Shown piece after piece: positions 31,417 through 39,609 of a DNA stretch of 44,514 nt; positions within the stretch are counted from its first letter, which is position 1; the number at the start of each line of letters is the position of its first letter. Made by a program: the position numbers and the translations under genes. The notes under the pieces were generated by a model that was given only the letters and a program-made list of their open reading frames with translations, was not told the DNA's origin and ran no database searches. Origin of the DNA: SKVL01 sp051747785 (lineage in GTDB: Bacteria; Patescibacteriota; Minisyncoccia; Phycocordibacterales; CSBR16-193); NCBI GenBank assembly GCA_051747785.1, contig JBNJGN010000001.1, positions 1-44,514 on the forward strand, read 5' to 3'.

Positions 31417-33318
31417 ATGTCACAAGTACCGCAAAGAAAACGTTCCTATTCACCTCTTAAGGCCTCCTTTGGACAGAACGGTGTAAAAAAGAAAAAAACC
31501 CAAAATAACCAAAAGACACAAGGAAAAAAGAACTTTCACCGCTCCGGTAAGAGCAATAAAAAGAAAAACGAAGGGCAAAACAAAAAACAGCCTCGAAAAC
31601 AGAATAACGAAGTAATGGTAAGCAAAAATTTACCAGAACTAGGGGACTCAGTAAGGATCATACCACTGGGTGGAGTTGAAGAAATTGGACGAAACATGAT
31701 AGCTATTGAGTACGGTAACGATATAGTTATCCTTGATATAGGTTTCAAATTCCGCGATGAAGACTGCCCAGGTATTGATTTTTTACTTCCCAACACAAAA
31801 TATTTGGAAGAGAAAAAAGAGAAGATCCGAGGAATATTTATCACACATGGACACTTAGACCACATAGGCGCTATTCCTTACCTTATAGAAAAACTTGGTA
31901 ACCCTCCTATCTATTCCAGATCTCTTACCACCATAATGATACAGAAAAGGCAAGAGGAGTTTCCCGATGTACCGAAACTTAATATACATAACGTGGAAAA
32001 CGAAGATATCGTTCGCGCGGGAGATATAAGAGTTCGTTTTTTCGGGGTTACTCATACCATACCAGATTCAATGGGAATTATAGTTGAAACCCCTTACGGA
32101 GATATAGTTGACACGGGAGATCTTAAACTTAATCACGTTGACGGAGTTCCAGCGGAAGAAGAAGAAAAAGCTTATAGTATATTTAAAGATAGAAAAGTCC
32201 TTGCACTAATGGCAGATTCCACCAACATAGAAAACCCAGGATTTTCAACTCCTGAATGGCTGGTACATCAGAGCTTGGAAGAGATAATCAAAAGCACCAA
32301 AGGTCGCCTTATAATAGGCACATTCGCCTCTCAGATCGAAAGAATTGTAAAGATAATAGAAATATCCGAGCGATACGGCAAGAAAGTGGTTGTAGAAGGT
32401 AGAAGTATGAAAAATAATATAGACATAATCAGAAAAACCGGTGTACTGAAAGCCAAGAAAGACACGATCATCACTGCGGAGAATATGCACAGCTATCCTC
32501 CCGACAGGATAGTAGCGCTGGCCACCGGAGCACAGGGAGATGACTTTGCAGCACTGATGAGGATGTCCAATAAAACCCATAAGCATTTCTCAATAAACAA
32601 AAAAGATACTATACTTCTATCCTCTTCAGTTATTCCGGGGAACGAAAGTGCAGTAATGAAACTTAAAGATAATCTTTCTCGCCAAGGAGCAAAAATAATT
32701 CATTACAAGTCCGCAGATGACTTTCATGTGCACTCAACGGGACACGGATACAGAGGAGAGAGCGAATGGATACATAAAAAGATAAACCCCAAATTCTTTA
32801 TTCCGGTTCACGGTCACCATCATATGCTACGTGTTCACAAGGAAGTAGCGTTGGAAATGGGAGTACCGGAAGAAAATATAATAGTGCCTGATAACGGAAT
32901 GGTGATAGAGATAAGAGATAAAGGACAAAAAATTGTATCCTTAGAAGAAAACGTGGCCGAGGGAGATATTGCCGTAGACGGACTTTCCGTAGGAAATATG
33001 CAAGATGTAGTAATCAGAGACAGAAAGATGTTATCGGAAGAAGGTATTTTTATTGTGATCGCAAGTATTAATCCCAAAACCGGTAATTTAAAGAAATCCC
33101 CTGATATCATATCAAGAGGGTTCGTATATCTTCGTGAATCACATGACCTCCTTCAACAGACAAGACTCATTATTAAGAAAACCGTTGAGGAGAGTACAAA
33201 GGGAATGAACCCGATAGACTTTGAATTCATAAAAGAGCAAGTGGCAGATAACGTAAGTCGCTTCCTTCTACAGAAAACAGCCAAAAGACCTATTGTTATC
33301 CCCGTAATACTGGGATAA
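31417..33318 (+). CDS. rnj: Ribonuclease J
   Basis: A 633-residue metallo-beta-lactamase/beta-CASP RNase with 5'-3' exo- and endonuclease activity in mRNA decay and RNA maturation. The first 70 residues are Lys/Gln/Asn-rich and disordered. Then come IIPLGGVEEIGRNM, the zinc motif THGHLDHIGAIP (His144, His146, Asp148, His149), DTGDLKLNH, MADSTN, the beta-CASP segments GTFASQIERI and HVHSTGHGYRGE, and PVHGHHHML. Length exceeds Bacillus RNase J1 (555) mainly by the basic N-terminal extension, which may bind RNA. A strong terminator follows directly. Confidence 0.96.
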   Translation: MSQVPQRKRSYSPLKASFGQNGVKKKKTQNNQKTQGKKNFHRSGKSNKKKNEGQNKKQPRKQNNEVMVSKNLPELGDSVRIIPLGGVEEIGRNMIAIEYGNDIVILDIGFKFRDEDCPGIDFLLPNTKYLEEKKEKIRGIFITHGHLDHIGAIPYLIEKLGNPPIYSRSLTTIMIQKRQEEFPDVPKLNIHNVENEDIVRAGDIRVRFFGVTHTIPDSMGIIVETPYGDIVDTGDLKLNHVDGVPAEEEEKAYSIFKDRKVLALMADSTNIENPGFSTPEWLVHQSLEEIIKSTKGRLIIGTFASQIERIVKIIEISERYGKKVVVEGRSMKNNIDIIRKTGVLKAKKDTIITAENMHSYPPDRIVALATGAQGDDFAALMRMSNKTHKHFSINKKDTILLSSSVIPGNESAVMKLKDNLSRQGAKIIHYKSADDFHVHSTGHGYRGESEWIHKKINPKFFIPVHGHHHMLRVHKEVALEMGVPEENIIVPDNGMVIEIRDKGQKIVSLEENVAEGDIAVDGLSVGNMQDVVIRDRKMLSEEGIFIVIASINPKTGNLKKSPDIISRGFVYLRESHDLLQQTRLIIKKTVEESTKGMNPIDFEFIKEQVADNVSRFLLQKTAKRPIVIPVILG

Positions 33319-33320
33319 TA

Positions 33321-33348
33321 AAAACCCGCCTTTATGGCGGGTTTTTTT
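33321..33348. terminator. Bidirectional terminator between rnj and the YtxH-like gene
   Basis: AAAACCCGCC and GGCGGGTTTT pair perfectly around TTTAT, followed by a T run on the plus side and A/T tracts on the minus side. It serves both convergent genes. Confidence 0.93.
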
Positions 33349-33365
33349 ATTAACTTTAACTTTTC

Positions 33366-33815
33366 TTATTTCTTAGAGGCAGTTTTCTTTTTGGCAGTAG
33401 TTTTCTTAGCAGGAGCTTTCTTTTTGGCAGTAGTTTTCTTCTTGGAAGATGTTTTTTTAGCCGGCGCCTCAAGATCTTTTCTCACATGTTTCCAATAGCG
33501 CTTCATTTCATCCACCATATCAGCCACCTCTTGAGGATCTATGGACTTAACTTTCTTATACTGTTCACCGACCTCATCTATAACCTTATTATATATCTCT
33601 TCATTCACTTCTTTGAGATTCTCAAGCTTTTTCATAACATCCCCTTTCATTCTTACAGCCCAGCTCTTAATCTTCTTGCGCCTCTTAGCCCCCTCCTTAG
33701 TACCGTAAAGAAAGTAGGCACCCGCCGCACCTGCTGCTAGTGCTCCTATGCTTGCACCCCAAGTAAGATAACTCTTTGTGCTCTTTTTTTTATTATCACT
33801 TGCTTTTTTGGTCAT
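33366..33815 (-). CDS. YtxH-like membrane protein with histone-H1-like Lys/Ala tail
   Basis: A 149-residue protein. The N-terminus has a basic stretch and one glycine/alanine-rich membrane segment (WGASIGALAAGAAGAYFLYG) followed by TKEGAKRRKKIKSW, as in YtxH-family envelope proteins. A helical region follows, then a low-complexity tail of AKKK/AKKT repeats from about residue 118 that resembles histone H1 and bacterial HU tails. The tail may bind nucleic acid or acidic polymers. The gene overlaps the upstream DUF948-like gene by 20 bases, so the two are translationally coupled. Confidence 0.75.
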   Translation of the reverse strand: MTKKASDNKKKSTKSYLTWGASIGALAAGAAGAYFLYGTKEGAKRRKKIKSWAVRMKGDVMKKLENLKEVNEEIYNKVIDEVGEQYKKVKSIDPQEVADMVDEMKRYWKHVRKDLEAPAKKTSSKKKTTAKKKAPAKKTTAKKKTASKK

Positions 33816-34209
33816 TTTTATTTTTATTAAAAACCTTTAATATACTTTTAATTGTAAGAAAACTTAAAAGAAAAGTAAATAGACCCCAGAAACGCTTGGC
33901 TTCTTTTTTAACCTCCTTATGAGCTTCGGAAAAAGCATTGATCGCTTCTTCGCCTTCCGACTTGGCACGACCTGATAGATCATCGGTATCTTTTTTAAGT
34001 TTTAAAGCCTCCTCTTTAACCGCCTGTCTCAGAGTTGATATGTCTTCAACAGTCTGATCGGTTTGCTGTCTAGCTTTCTTTGAAATATAAAAAATATTCT
34101 TTAATATAAAAACCATATAAATAGAAGCCACTATGGCCAGCAGAGAAATTATCGCCACCGCAACTGTGGTAACAAAGAAAAATATATCAGCTTTCATGAT
34201 CGTATCCAT
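33796..34209 (-). CDS. DUF948-like membrane protein
   Basis: A 137-residue protein with an N-terminal transmembrane segment (FFFVTTVAVAIISLLAIVAS), a coiled-coil region (DQTVEDISTLRQAVKEEALK), and a C-terminal hydrophobic stretch (WGLFTFLLSFLTIKSIL). This fits DUF948/YtxG-like envelope proteins, which often precede YtxH. An alternative start is the ATG at 34197. The end overlaps the YtxH-like gene. Function unknown; general-stress and envelope associations are known for Bacillus relatives. Confidence 0.65.
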   Translation of the reverse strand: MDTIMKADIFFFVTTVAVAIISLLAIVASIYMVFILKNIFYISKKARQQTDQTVEDISTLRQAVKEEALKLKKDTDDLSGRAKSEGEEAINAFSEAHKEVKKEAKRFWGLFTFLLSFLTIKSILKVFNKNKNDQKSK

Positions 34210-34283
34210 ATAAGATATGTTACCATTAATACATGAATTTGCGAAAAAGTTTTACACTCATACCGAAACCTTCCAAATTGTAA

Positions 34284-34289
34284 TATAAT
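34284..34289 (+). promoter_or_regulatory. -10 box giving a leaderless mRNA for the exchanger gene
   Basis: A perfect TATAAT ends 6 bases before the ATG at 34296. No convincing -35 was found. Confidence 0.45.
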
Positions 34290-34295
34290 GAAATT

Positions 34296-35264
34296 ATGAC
34301 ATTTACGGGAATCGCCATAACCCTAACCTCTCTTGCAGCTATTATTTTCATCGGAAGATGGGTAATATATTCACTGGTGGTGATCGCCAGGTATTTCGGA
34401 TTCAAAGAGTTCGTTGTCGCTTTCTTTACAGTTTCCATAGGTGCAGTTATACCGGAATTCTTTGTCGGAGTAACATCGGCATTGCAAGGGATACCGGAAG
34501 TCTCCCTTGGAACAGTAGTTGGAGAAAATCTATTTCTTATAACCGTAACCATAGCCCTGGCAACTTTTTTTAGCGCACAGGGATTAGTAGTTGATAGTAA
34601 AACTGTACGTGGCGGGATAGTATTCACAGTTTTTGTAGCCGTCTTACCTTTACTCTTAATACTAAACGGTGAGCTTTCCAGAATGGACGGATTCGTTCTA
34701 CTGATGTGTTTTGCTTTTTTCATCTTTTGGCTATTCTCCAAAAAAGAAAGATTCATAAAGATATACGAAGAGGACACACCGGAAATAGAGAACCTTACAA
34801 AGAGATCGGCTATAAGAGCTATGTTTATAGCGGTTATCGGAGTACTAGCAGTAGTAATAAGCGTTGACCTTTTATTAAAAGAGATACTCACCCTCTCTTC
34901 AGAACTAGGCTTGCCACTGGCTGCCTTGGGTCTTTTTGTAATAGCCATTGGAACAGCTCTGCCGGAGACCTATTTTGCCGTTGATTTAGCACGAAGAGGA
35001 AGTTCCTGGATGGTTCTGGGAGGAGTTATGGGAGGTATAGCTATGGCCTCCACTCTTGTATTGGGTACAGTTGCTTTAATAGAACCGATAACCTTAACTG
35101 GTCTTGATATTTCCTCGCTTATTTTAGCCAGAATATTCTTAACAATAAGTTCTATTTTGTTGCTTGTTTTTGTTACAACGGGACATGTTATAACAAAATT
35201 TGAGGGTATTGCACTCTTGGCTGTTTATATATCTTTCTTGCTTGCTGAAATTATGGTGTTTTAA
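34296..35264 (+). CDS. Na+/Ca2+ exchanger-like (CaCA superfamily) membrane protein
   Basis: A 322-residue protein with about ten transmembrane segments and two inverted alpha-repeats. Repeat 1 has GAVIPEFFVGVTSAL and GTVVGENLFLITV; repeat 2 has GTALPETYFAVDLA and VLGGVMGGIAMAS. Both keep the key Glu, but the GNxxGSN parts are altered (GENLF; GGVMGG). Ion specificity is therefore uncertain. The family exchanges Ca2+ for Na+ or H+. The gene converges on htrA with a single base between stops. Confidence 0.8.
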   Translation: MTFTGIAITLTSLAAIIFIGRWVIYSLVVIARYFGFKEFVVAFFTVSIGAVIPEFFVGVTSALQGIPEVSLGTVVGENLFLITVTIALATFFSAQGLVVDSKTVRGGIVFTVFVAVLPLLLILNGELSRMDGFVLLMCFAFFIFWLFSKKERFIKIYEEDTPEIENLTKRSAIRAMFIAVIGVLAVVISVDLLLKEILTLSSELGLPLAALGLFVIAIGTALPETYFAVDLARRGSSWMVLGGVMGGIAMASTLVLGTVALIEPITLTGLDISSLILARIFLTISSILLLVFVTTGHVITKFEGIALLAVYISFLLAEIMVF

Positions 35265-35265
35265 C

Positions 35266-36471
35266 TTAAATATTAGCAGGTGCTTCTATCAGGGGTACTT
35301 CTATTTCAAATCTTTCTTCATTGCGAACAATCTCAAGCTCTATAGTCTCTCCTACCTTTTTCTCTCTTATTTTACGAGCAAAACTTTGAGGTTCTTCCAA
35401 TTCTTCTCCGTCAATACTTACAATAACATCCCCTTCCTTGAGCCCGGCTTCATCTGCCGGAGTATCCGGAACAACAGCCGGTTCGTCATTTCCTCCGCCT
35501 ACAAGCAATACCCCTTTTTCAACAGAAAGGTTTTCCCTTGCTTGCAACATGGGGGTTATCTCGGTATAGCGAACTCCCAGAAAAGCCCTGACTATTCGCC
35601 CTGTTTCTTTTACCGAAGAAACTAAAGGTTTCACTGTATGCGAAGGAACGGCAAAACCTATATTTTGAGAACCCAAAGCAAGAGCGGTATTTACCCCGAC
35701 AACCTCACCCTTGATATCCAAAAGAGGACCGCCGGAATTACCTGGATTAATAGCGGCATCCGTTTGGATGACCTCTTCAAAAAATTCGGTTCTGCCTCTT
35801 AAGCCTCCCGCACTAATGGATCGAGAAAGACCGGATATGACACCAACGGAAACACTGTTTTGAAATTCACCTAAGGCATTGCCTATGGCAATGGCGGTTT
35901 GCCCGACATCCAACTCCTCGGAATCACCAAATTTCAAATAATTGAAGCTCTCCTCAGAGTCTATTTTTAAAATAGCTATATCAAAAACAGGGTCTTTATC
36001 CAAAACCTTAACATCATACTTTTCTCCGCTATTAGTCAAAACCGAGTAATCAATACTATCATCTTCCACTACATGACGGTTAGTGACTATATGCCCCTCA
36101 GAAGACACTATAAAACCTGACCCCCCAACAACCTCCTCTTCCTCCGGTTCTTTTAATGTATCAGGAAGCATATCTTCAAAAAAAGGATGGAGATCCTGCT
36201 CAACCCCCGACAGAACCGCCTGAGTGGATACAACAGAAACAACCGCAGAGTCAGCATCCGCTACGGCGTTTACCACCCTCTCTTCATGACCTTTGCCCAC
36301 TGAAGGCATATCACGCTTCTCTTCCGAGGACATCTCTTCCACCTGCTCTATATAATATGATCCGACATACTCAAAAACCTCTTCTCTAAAAAGAAAGGCT
36401 ACCAAAAAGGCCACAAAGAGGGTTAAAAGAGTAACAGAAATATTTATAAATACTGTTTTCCAAAACTGCAT
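35266..36471 (-). CDS. htrA: HtrA/DegP-like serine protease with one PDZ domain
   Basis: A 401-residue membrane-anchored trypsin-like protease for extracytoplasmic protein quality control. One N-terminal anchor (FINISVTLLTLFVAFLVAFLF) and a linker precede the S1C domain: His133 in TNRHVV, Asp164 in DIAILKI and Ser246 in GNSGGPL. A single PDZ domain follows (FLGVRYTEITPML, DEAGLKEGDVIVSIDG). Start is ATG 36471: TTGAAA-17-TATCAT ends 6 bases upstream, and the earlier in-frame ATG at 36537 lies in the loop of a terminator hairpin. Confidence 0.95.
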   Translation of the reverse strand: MQFWKTVFINISVTLLTLFVAFLVAFLFREEVFEYVGSYYIEQVEEMSSEEKRDMPSVGKGHEERVVNAVADADSAVVSVVSTQAVLSGVEQDLHPFFEDMLPDTLKEPEEEEVVGGSGFIVSSEGHIVTNRHVVEDDSIDYSVLTNSGEKYDVKVLDKDPVFDIAILKIDSEESFNYLKFGDSEELDVGQTAIAIGNALGEFQNSVSVGVISGLSRSISAGGLRGRTEFFEEVIQTDAAINPGNSGGPLLDIKGEVVGVNTALALGSQNIGFAVPSHTVKPLVSSVKETGRIVRAFLGVRYTEITPMLQARENLSVEKGVLLVGGGNDEPAVVPDTPADEAGLKEGDVIVSIDGEELEEPQSFARKIREKKVGETIELEIVRNEERFEIEVPLIEAPANI

Positions 36472-36477
36472 ATTTAA

Positions 36478-36506
36478 ATGATATCGTGATTTTTTTTTAC
36501 TTTCAA
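36478..36506 (-). promoter_or_regulatory. htrA promoter, leaderless
   Basis: On the minus strand TTGAAA (36506-36501), 17 bases and TATCAT (36483-36478), then 6 bases to the ATG. The transcription start should coincide with the start codon. Confidence 0.75.
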
Positions 36507-36524
36507 GAATTCCTTTATAAAAAT

Positions 36525-36551
36525 AAACACGCCTCATTAAAAGGCGTGTTT
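36525..36551. terminator. Terminator after the acidic repeat protein gene
   Basis: AAACACGCCT and AGGCGTGTTT pair perfectly around CATTAAA. On the minus strand it is followed by TTTATTTTTAT. It separates the acidic protein gene from the htrA promoter. Confidence 0.9.
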
Positions 36552-36579
36552 AATGTTTAGAAACTTAAGGTCTTTGTTA

Positions 36580-37075
36580 TTAGAGTTCTACTTCCTCTGC
36601 TTCGGTAGCCTCTTCTTCGTCAGTTTCTTCCTCTTCATCGGTGTCCTCCTCTTCGTCAGTTTCTCCCTCTTCATCGGTATCCTCCTCTTCGTCAGTTTCT
36701 CCCTCTTCGTCACCAGTCTCATCTTCATCTATAAGATCTCCTTCATCTATGACTTCTTCGNNNNNNNNNNNNNNNNNNNNNNNNNNNNNNNNNNNNNNNN
36801 NNNNNNNNNNNNNNNNNNNNNNNNNNNNNNNNNNNNNNNNNNNNNNNNNNNNNNNNNNNNTCTCCCTCTTCATCGGTATCCTCCTCTTCGTCAGTTTCTC
36901 CCTCTTCGTCACCAGTCTCATCTTCATCTATAAGATCTCCTTCATCTATGACTTCTTCGGGTTGTTCATCGCCATTTTCTATGTCAACATCTTCAGCCAT
37001 TTCATCTTCAGTAAAGATAAAAATAAGAAGCAATATGACAAGAACGGCTACAATTATCCAGATTACATTTTTCAT
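36580..37075 (-). CDS. Small membrane-anchored Glu/Asp/Thr repeat protein, interrupted by an N gap
   Basis: It starts MKNVIWIIVAVLVILLLIFI, a membrane anchor or signal segment, then continues as an acidic repeat rich in DEEGETDEEED-type units and ends in EEVEL with TAA at 36582-36580. A 100-N gap (36761-36860) splits it, and the two sides are out of frame as assembled. The same 99 bases flank the gap. If these are one copy, the gene is 297 bases, exactly 99 codons, and in frame, so the true protein is probably about 98 residues. The acidic outer part could bind cations or keep the cell surface hydrated; that is a guess. Confidence 0.7.
36662..36959. repeat. Identical 99-base copies flanking the N gap
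   Basis: Bases 36662-36760 and 36861-36959 are identical and lie directly on each side of the 100-N gap. The pattern matches two contigs that overlap by a k-mer-sized 99 bases and were scaffolded with a default gap rather than merged. Confidence 0.85.
36761..36860. other. Assembly gap of 100 N
   Basis: Exactly 100 undetermined bases, a default scaffold-gap length. See the flanking repeat entry for evidence that no sequence is missing. Confidence 0.95.
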
Positions 37076-37154
37076 AATTAATAATATTCTTGATTTTAAA
37101 TTTTCACATCGACCTTCTGATGAACTTTATCACACTTTTGTTTACCTTAAAACC

Positions 37155-37199
37155 CCAATAATTAACAGGTCACCACTAAAGTGACCTGTTAATTATTGG
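37155..37199 (-). terminator. Perfect 19-bp inverted repeat after the second Hsp20 gene
   Basis: CCAATAATTAACAGGTCAC and its exact complement flank a 7-base loop, 11 bases past the Hsp20 stop. On the minus strand the following GGTTTTAAGG is a short U tail. It most likely terminates the Hsp20 transcript; the stem is unusually long and regular. Confidence 0.7.
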
Positions 37200-37210
37200 A
37201 TCGGTCTTTA

Positions 37211-37660
37211 TTAACTTTTCTTTACGTCTACTTTCTTTCTACCGCTCTTGTCCTCTACTTTAGGCATCTTTATGGTTATAACACCATTTTTAGATTCTGC
37301 AGAAACCTTATCCGGATCTACCCGAGCCGGCAGAAGAAAATCTCTGTAAAACTCACCACACTCTCTCTCAAACCTATACTGTCTCTCGTTTGAATCCTCT
37401 TTCTCTTCTTCGAGAGTGCCACTCAGAGTAAGAGAGTCCTCATCTACTTCAATGCTAATATTTTCCGGGTCCATGCCGGGAATATTGGCCACAGCCTTAA
37501 CTTCCTCATCAGTTTCAGAAATATTCACTTTCGGAAATAGACTTTCGGTCCTGTCCTGAGCCAAAAGACCACTTTCTTCAAACGGATCCCAAAAGCTCTC
37601 GTCAAAAAGGCGACCCATTGCTTCACGAAGAGAAAGAGGTCCAGAATTTTGAGGTTGCAT
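37211..37660 (-). CDS. hsp20: Small heat-shock protein (Hsp20/alpha-crystallin)
   Basis: A 149-residue holdase chaperone. After an N-terminal arm (SLREAMGRLFDESFWDPFEE) comes the alpha-crystallin domain: PKVNISETDEEVKAVANIPG, ISIEVDEDSLTLSGTLEEE, RFERECGEFYRDFLLPARVD and KNGVITIKMPK. I prefer ATG 37660 because GGAGGTGAT ends directly before it, a good ribosome site; the upstream ATG at 37687 has none. The gene follows the ECF sigma gene by 113 bases on the same strand. A CAAAAGACAT element, close to the inverse of the ATGTCTTTTA motif, lies at 37747-37756 upstream. Confidence 0.95.
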   Translation of the reverse strand: MQPQNSGPLSLREAMGRLFDESFWDPFEESGLLAQDRTESLFPKVNISETDEEVKAVANIPGMDPENISIEVDEDSLTLSGTLEEEKEDSNERQYRFERECGEFYRDFLLPARVDPDKVSAESKNGVITIKMPKVEDKSGRKKVDVKKS

Positions 37661-37773
37661 ATCACCTCCACGTCTTTGTATTTGCATAAGATTAATAATT
37701 CTTAGTTATAATTAGAAAAATCGACCCTTTGTGAAAGGTAAACAATCAAAAGACATATGGGTGTCAACTTTGA

Positions 37774-38322
37774 TCACCTTTTATCTATGAGACCATTAGT
37801 GACTGGATGTTTGCGTAACTTCTTTCTAGCACGAGAGAGAATAAGCTTTACTGCGTTCTCGCTTTTATTCACCACTCCAGCTATCTCTCTCACAGTTTTT
37901 CCTTTTTTATACCTTTCTTCTAAAACCAACCTTTCAGTTGGGGACATGTCCCTAGTAGCACTCCAGACCAAACCACTATCAAACCTTTGCTGATAAGAAG
38001 GGCTGAAATAAGGATAACTTTCAATTTCCTCAAGTGAAACAGTTTTCTTCTTTCTATAGTAATTAACAAGAAGATTTCTAGCTATCGTAAAAAGATAAGA
38101 AGAATAAGAATAACCTCTATGATCAAAACGATATAAACTTCCAAAGGCCTTCATAAAAGTTTCTTGAGTTAGATCTTTTGCTATCTCCTGAGAGTTAACT
38201 CTTCTTTGGAAAAAAGCAAAAACTCTCGGTTCATAGCGTCTATACATCTCCGCAAAGTGGTTAGAATTACGTTTTGAACGTTCAATTATCCTTCGATCTA
38301 TATCAGCTCTGTTTTTATTCAT
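37774..38322 (-). CDS. ECF-type RNA polymerase sigma factor
   Basis: A 182-residue sigma-70-family protein with only regions 2 and 4. Region 2: NHFAEMYRRYEPRVFAFFQR, IAKDLTQETFMKAFGSLYRF and YLFTIARNLLVNYYRKKK. Region 4: MSPTERLVLEERYKKGKTVREIAGVVNKSENAVKLILSRARKKL. ECF factors direct RNA polymerase to stress or envelope regulons and are usually held by an anti-sigma factor. No anti-sigma gene is adjacent. It lies 14 bases after the antiporter gene, probably co-transcribed, and upstream of hsp20. Confidence 0.92.
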   Translation of the reverse strand: MNKNRADIDRRIIERSKRNSNHFAEMYRRYEPRVFAFFQRRVNSQEIAKDLTQETFMKAFGSLYRFDHRGYSYSSYLFTIARNLLVNYYRKKKTVSLEEIESYPYFSPSYQQRFDSGLVWSATRDMSPTERLVLEERYKKGKTVREIAGVVNKSENAVKLILSRARKKLRKHPVTNGLIDKR

Positions 38323-38336
38323 AAGGCTAAGATAAA

Positions 38337-39521
38337 CTAAACAACTTTAATGTCAAGTTTTCCGGCTATCCAGTGAACCAAGATCGGGGCTACTAGAGTT
38401 GATATAAGCGTTAGAAAAACAAGTGCGGTAGCAAGATCCTCTGAAATAAGACCCGCCTCAACCCCGGTAAAAGCCACAGCTAAAGCTATAGAGAGTTTAG
38501 GAACAGAAGCTGCACCTAAAAGTACACTTTCTTTAACATTCATACCCACCAAACGAGCGCCCAAAAAACCACTTAACAGCTTTGAGAACATTGAAACCAA
38601 AGTAATCGAAACAGCTAAAAATAAAACCGAATTAAGTTTAAAAAGTACCCCTACATCAGTCTGTACTCCAATGATCACAAAAAATATCGGAATAAATATT
38701 CCATATCCAACTACCTTAAATCTTCTTTTTAATTTTCTATCGCCAACAACATCCGAAAGTATCAAACCTGCAAAGAATCCCCCAGCCAAAGGATGAAGAC
38801 CCAAGATACTAAATATCACAACTGTTCCTATCATAACCATCATCACCACTCTAAAATCATGAGAAAGTTCCGTATCCTTCTGTTCATTAAAAGAAACTCC
38901 TTCCTTTAAAGTAAAAAGCCATTTTATTTTGACAACCAGTATACGCAAGAGAACAACTGAAATAATCAATAAAGAAAGGAAAGTCCATGGAGAGAAACTA
39001 ACCCCTCCCTCGTCAGGCATAGCCATCTGAAAGAAAACGGCAACCAAAAGAAGGGATAAGATGTCCTCAAAAACGACCATGGGAGTTATAATCCTTCCCG
39101 GTTTGGAGGACAGTATTCCAGACGACTCTAAACTTGGAATTATTATCCCCACTGAAGAAGAGATGAATATTATACCTAATAAAAAAGCCTCCTGGGATCC
39201 CATCCCGAACCCAAAAGCCAAAGCCATCCCGGCCAAAAAAGGAATGCCTGCATTTAAAGCAGTGACGGTTATAAGTTTTTTGGAAGACTCCCAAAACTCC
39301 GAAAGTTTTATCTCTAAGCCTGCCATGAACATAAGAAAAACTAAACCGATCTGTCCTAAAAAATAAATATTCTCGTCTATATCCACCCAGCCAAACCCAA
39401 AAGGACCGATAATAACCCCCGCAAGTATCAGAGTTACCACCCAAGGAACATGTAAGCGACTAAACACCTCGGAAAAGAATACGGCCGCTAAAAGAATAAT
39501 AAAAAAAGAAAGGAATTCCAT
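38337..39521 (-). CDS. Kef/NapA-type cation:proton antiporter (CPA2)
   Basis: A 394-residue membrane protein with about 12 segments of the Na+/H+ exchanger fold. It starts at FFIILLAAVFFSEVFSRLHV, followed by VTLILAGVIIGPFGFG and VFLMFMAGLEIKLSEF; GIIFISSSVGIIIPSLE contains the unwound region, and HPLAGGFFAGLILSD the later core. There is no RCK/TrkA-N domain, unlike full KefB/KefC. It is expected to move K+ or Na+ against H+. It is the first gene of a probable operon with the ECF sigma factor. Confidence 0.88.
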   Translation of the reverse strand: MEFLSFFIILLAAVFFSEVFSRLHVPWVVTLILAGVIIGPFGFGWVDIDENIYFLGQIGLVFLMFMAGLEIKLSEFWESSKKLITVTALNAGIPFLAGMALAFGFGMGSQEAFLLGIIFISSSVGIIIPSLESSGILSSKPGRIITPMVVFEDILSLLLVAVFFQMAMPDEGGVSFSPWTFLSLLIISVVLLRILVVKIKWLFTLKEGVSFNEQKDTELSHDFRVVMMVMIGTVVIFSILGLHPLAGGFFAGLILSDVVGDRKLKRRFKVVGYGIFIPIFFVIIGVQTDVGVLFKLNSVLFLAVSITLVSMFSKLLSGFLGARLVGMNVKESVLLGAASVPKLSIALAVAFTGVEAGLISEDLATALVFLTLISTLVAPILVHWIAGKLDIKVV

Positions 39522-39594
39522 GGATATCTTGAGAGTATAAATTTATTTACTTATTCTTATTTAGTTTAACAACATCCCGTTTTAAAAAAAAGAA

Positions 39595-39603
39595 TGATAT
39601 TAT
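39595..39603 (+). promoter_or_regulatory. Extended -10 box giving a leaderless mRNA for the SLC13-like gene
   Basis: TGATATTAT matches the extended TGnTATAAT form. The hexamer (39598-39603) ends 6 bases before the ATG at 39610. No good -35 is visible. Confidence 0.45.
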
Positions 39604-39609
39604 GGCTAT

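Noticed and set aside
36472..36537. N-terminal extension of HtrA to the ATG at 36537
   Set aside because: That ATG is in the loop of a terminator hairpin, and the promoter at 36478-36506 lies inside the extension.
36580..37075. Frameshift or pseudogene in the acidic repeat protein
   Set aside because: The frame break is explained by the artificial 100-N gap and the duplicated 99-base overlap; merged, the frame is intact.
37661..37687. N-terminal extension of the second Hsp20
   Set aside because: The added codons are themselves the ribosome binding site (GGAGGTGAT) of the ATG at 37660.
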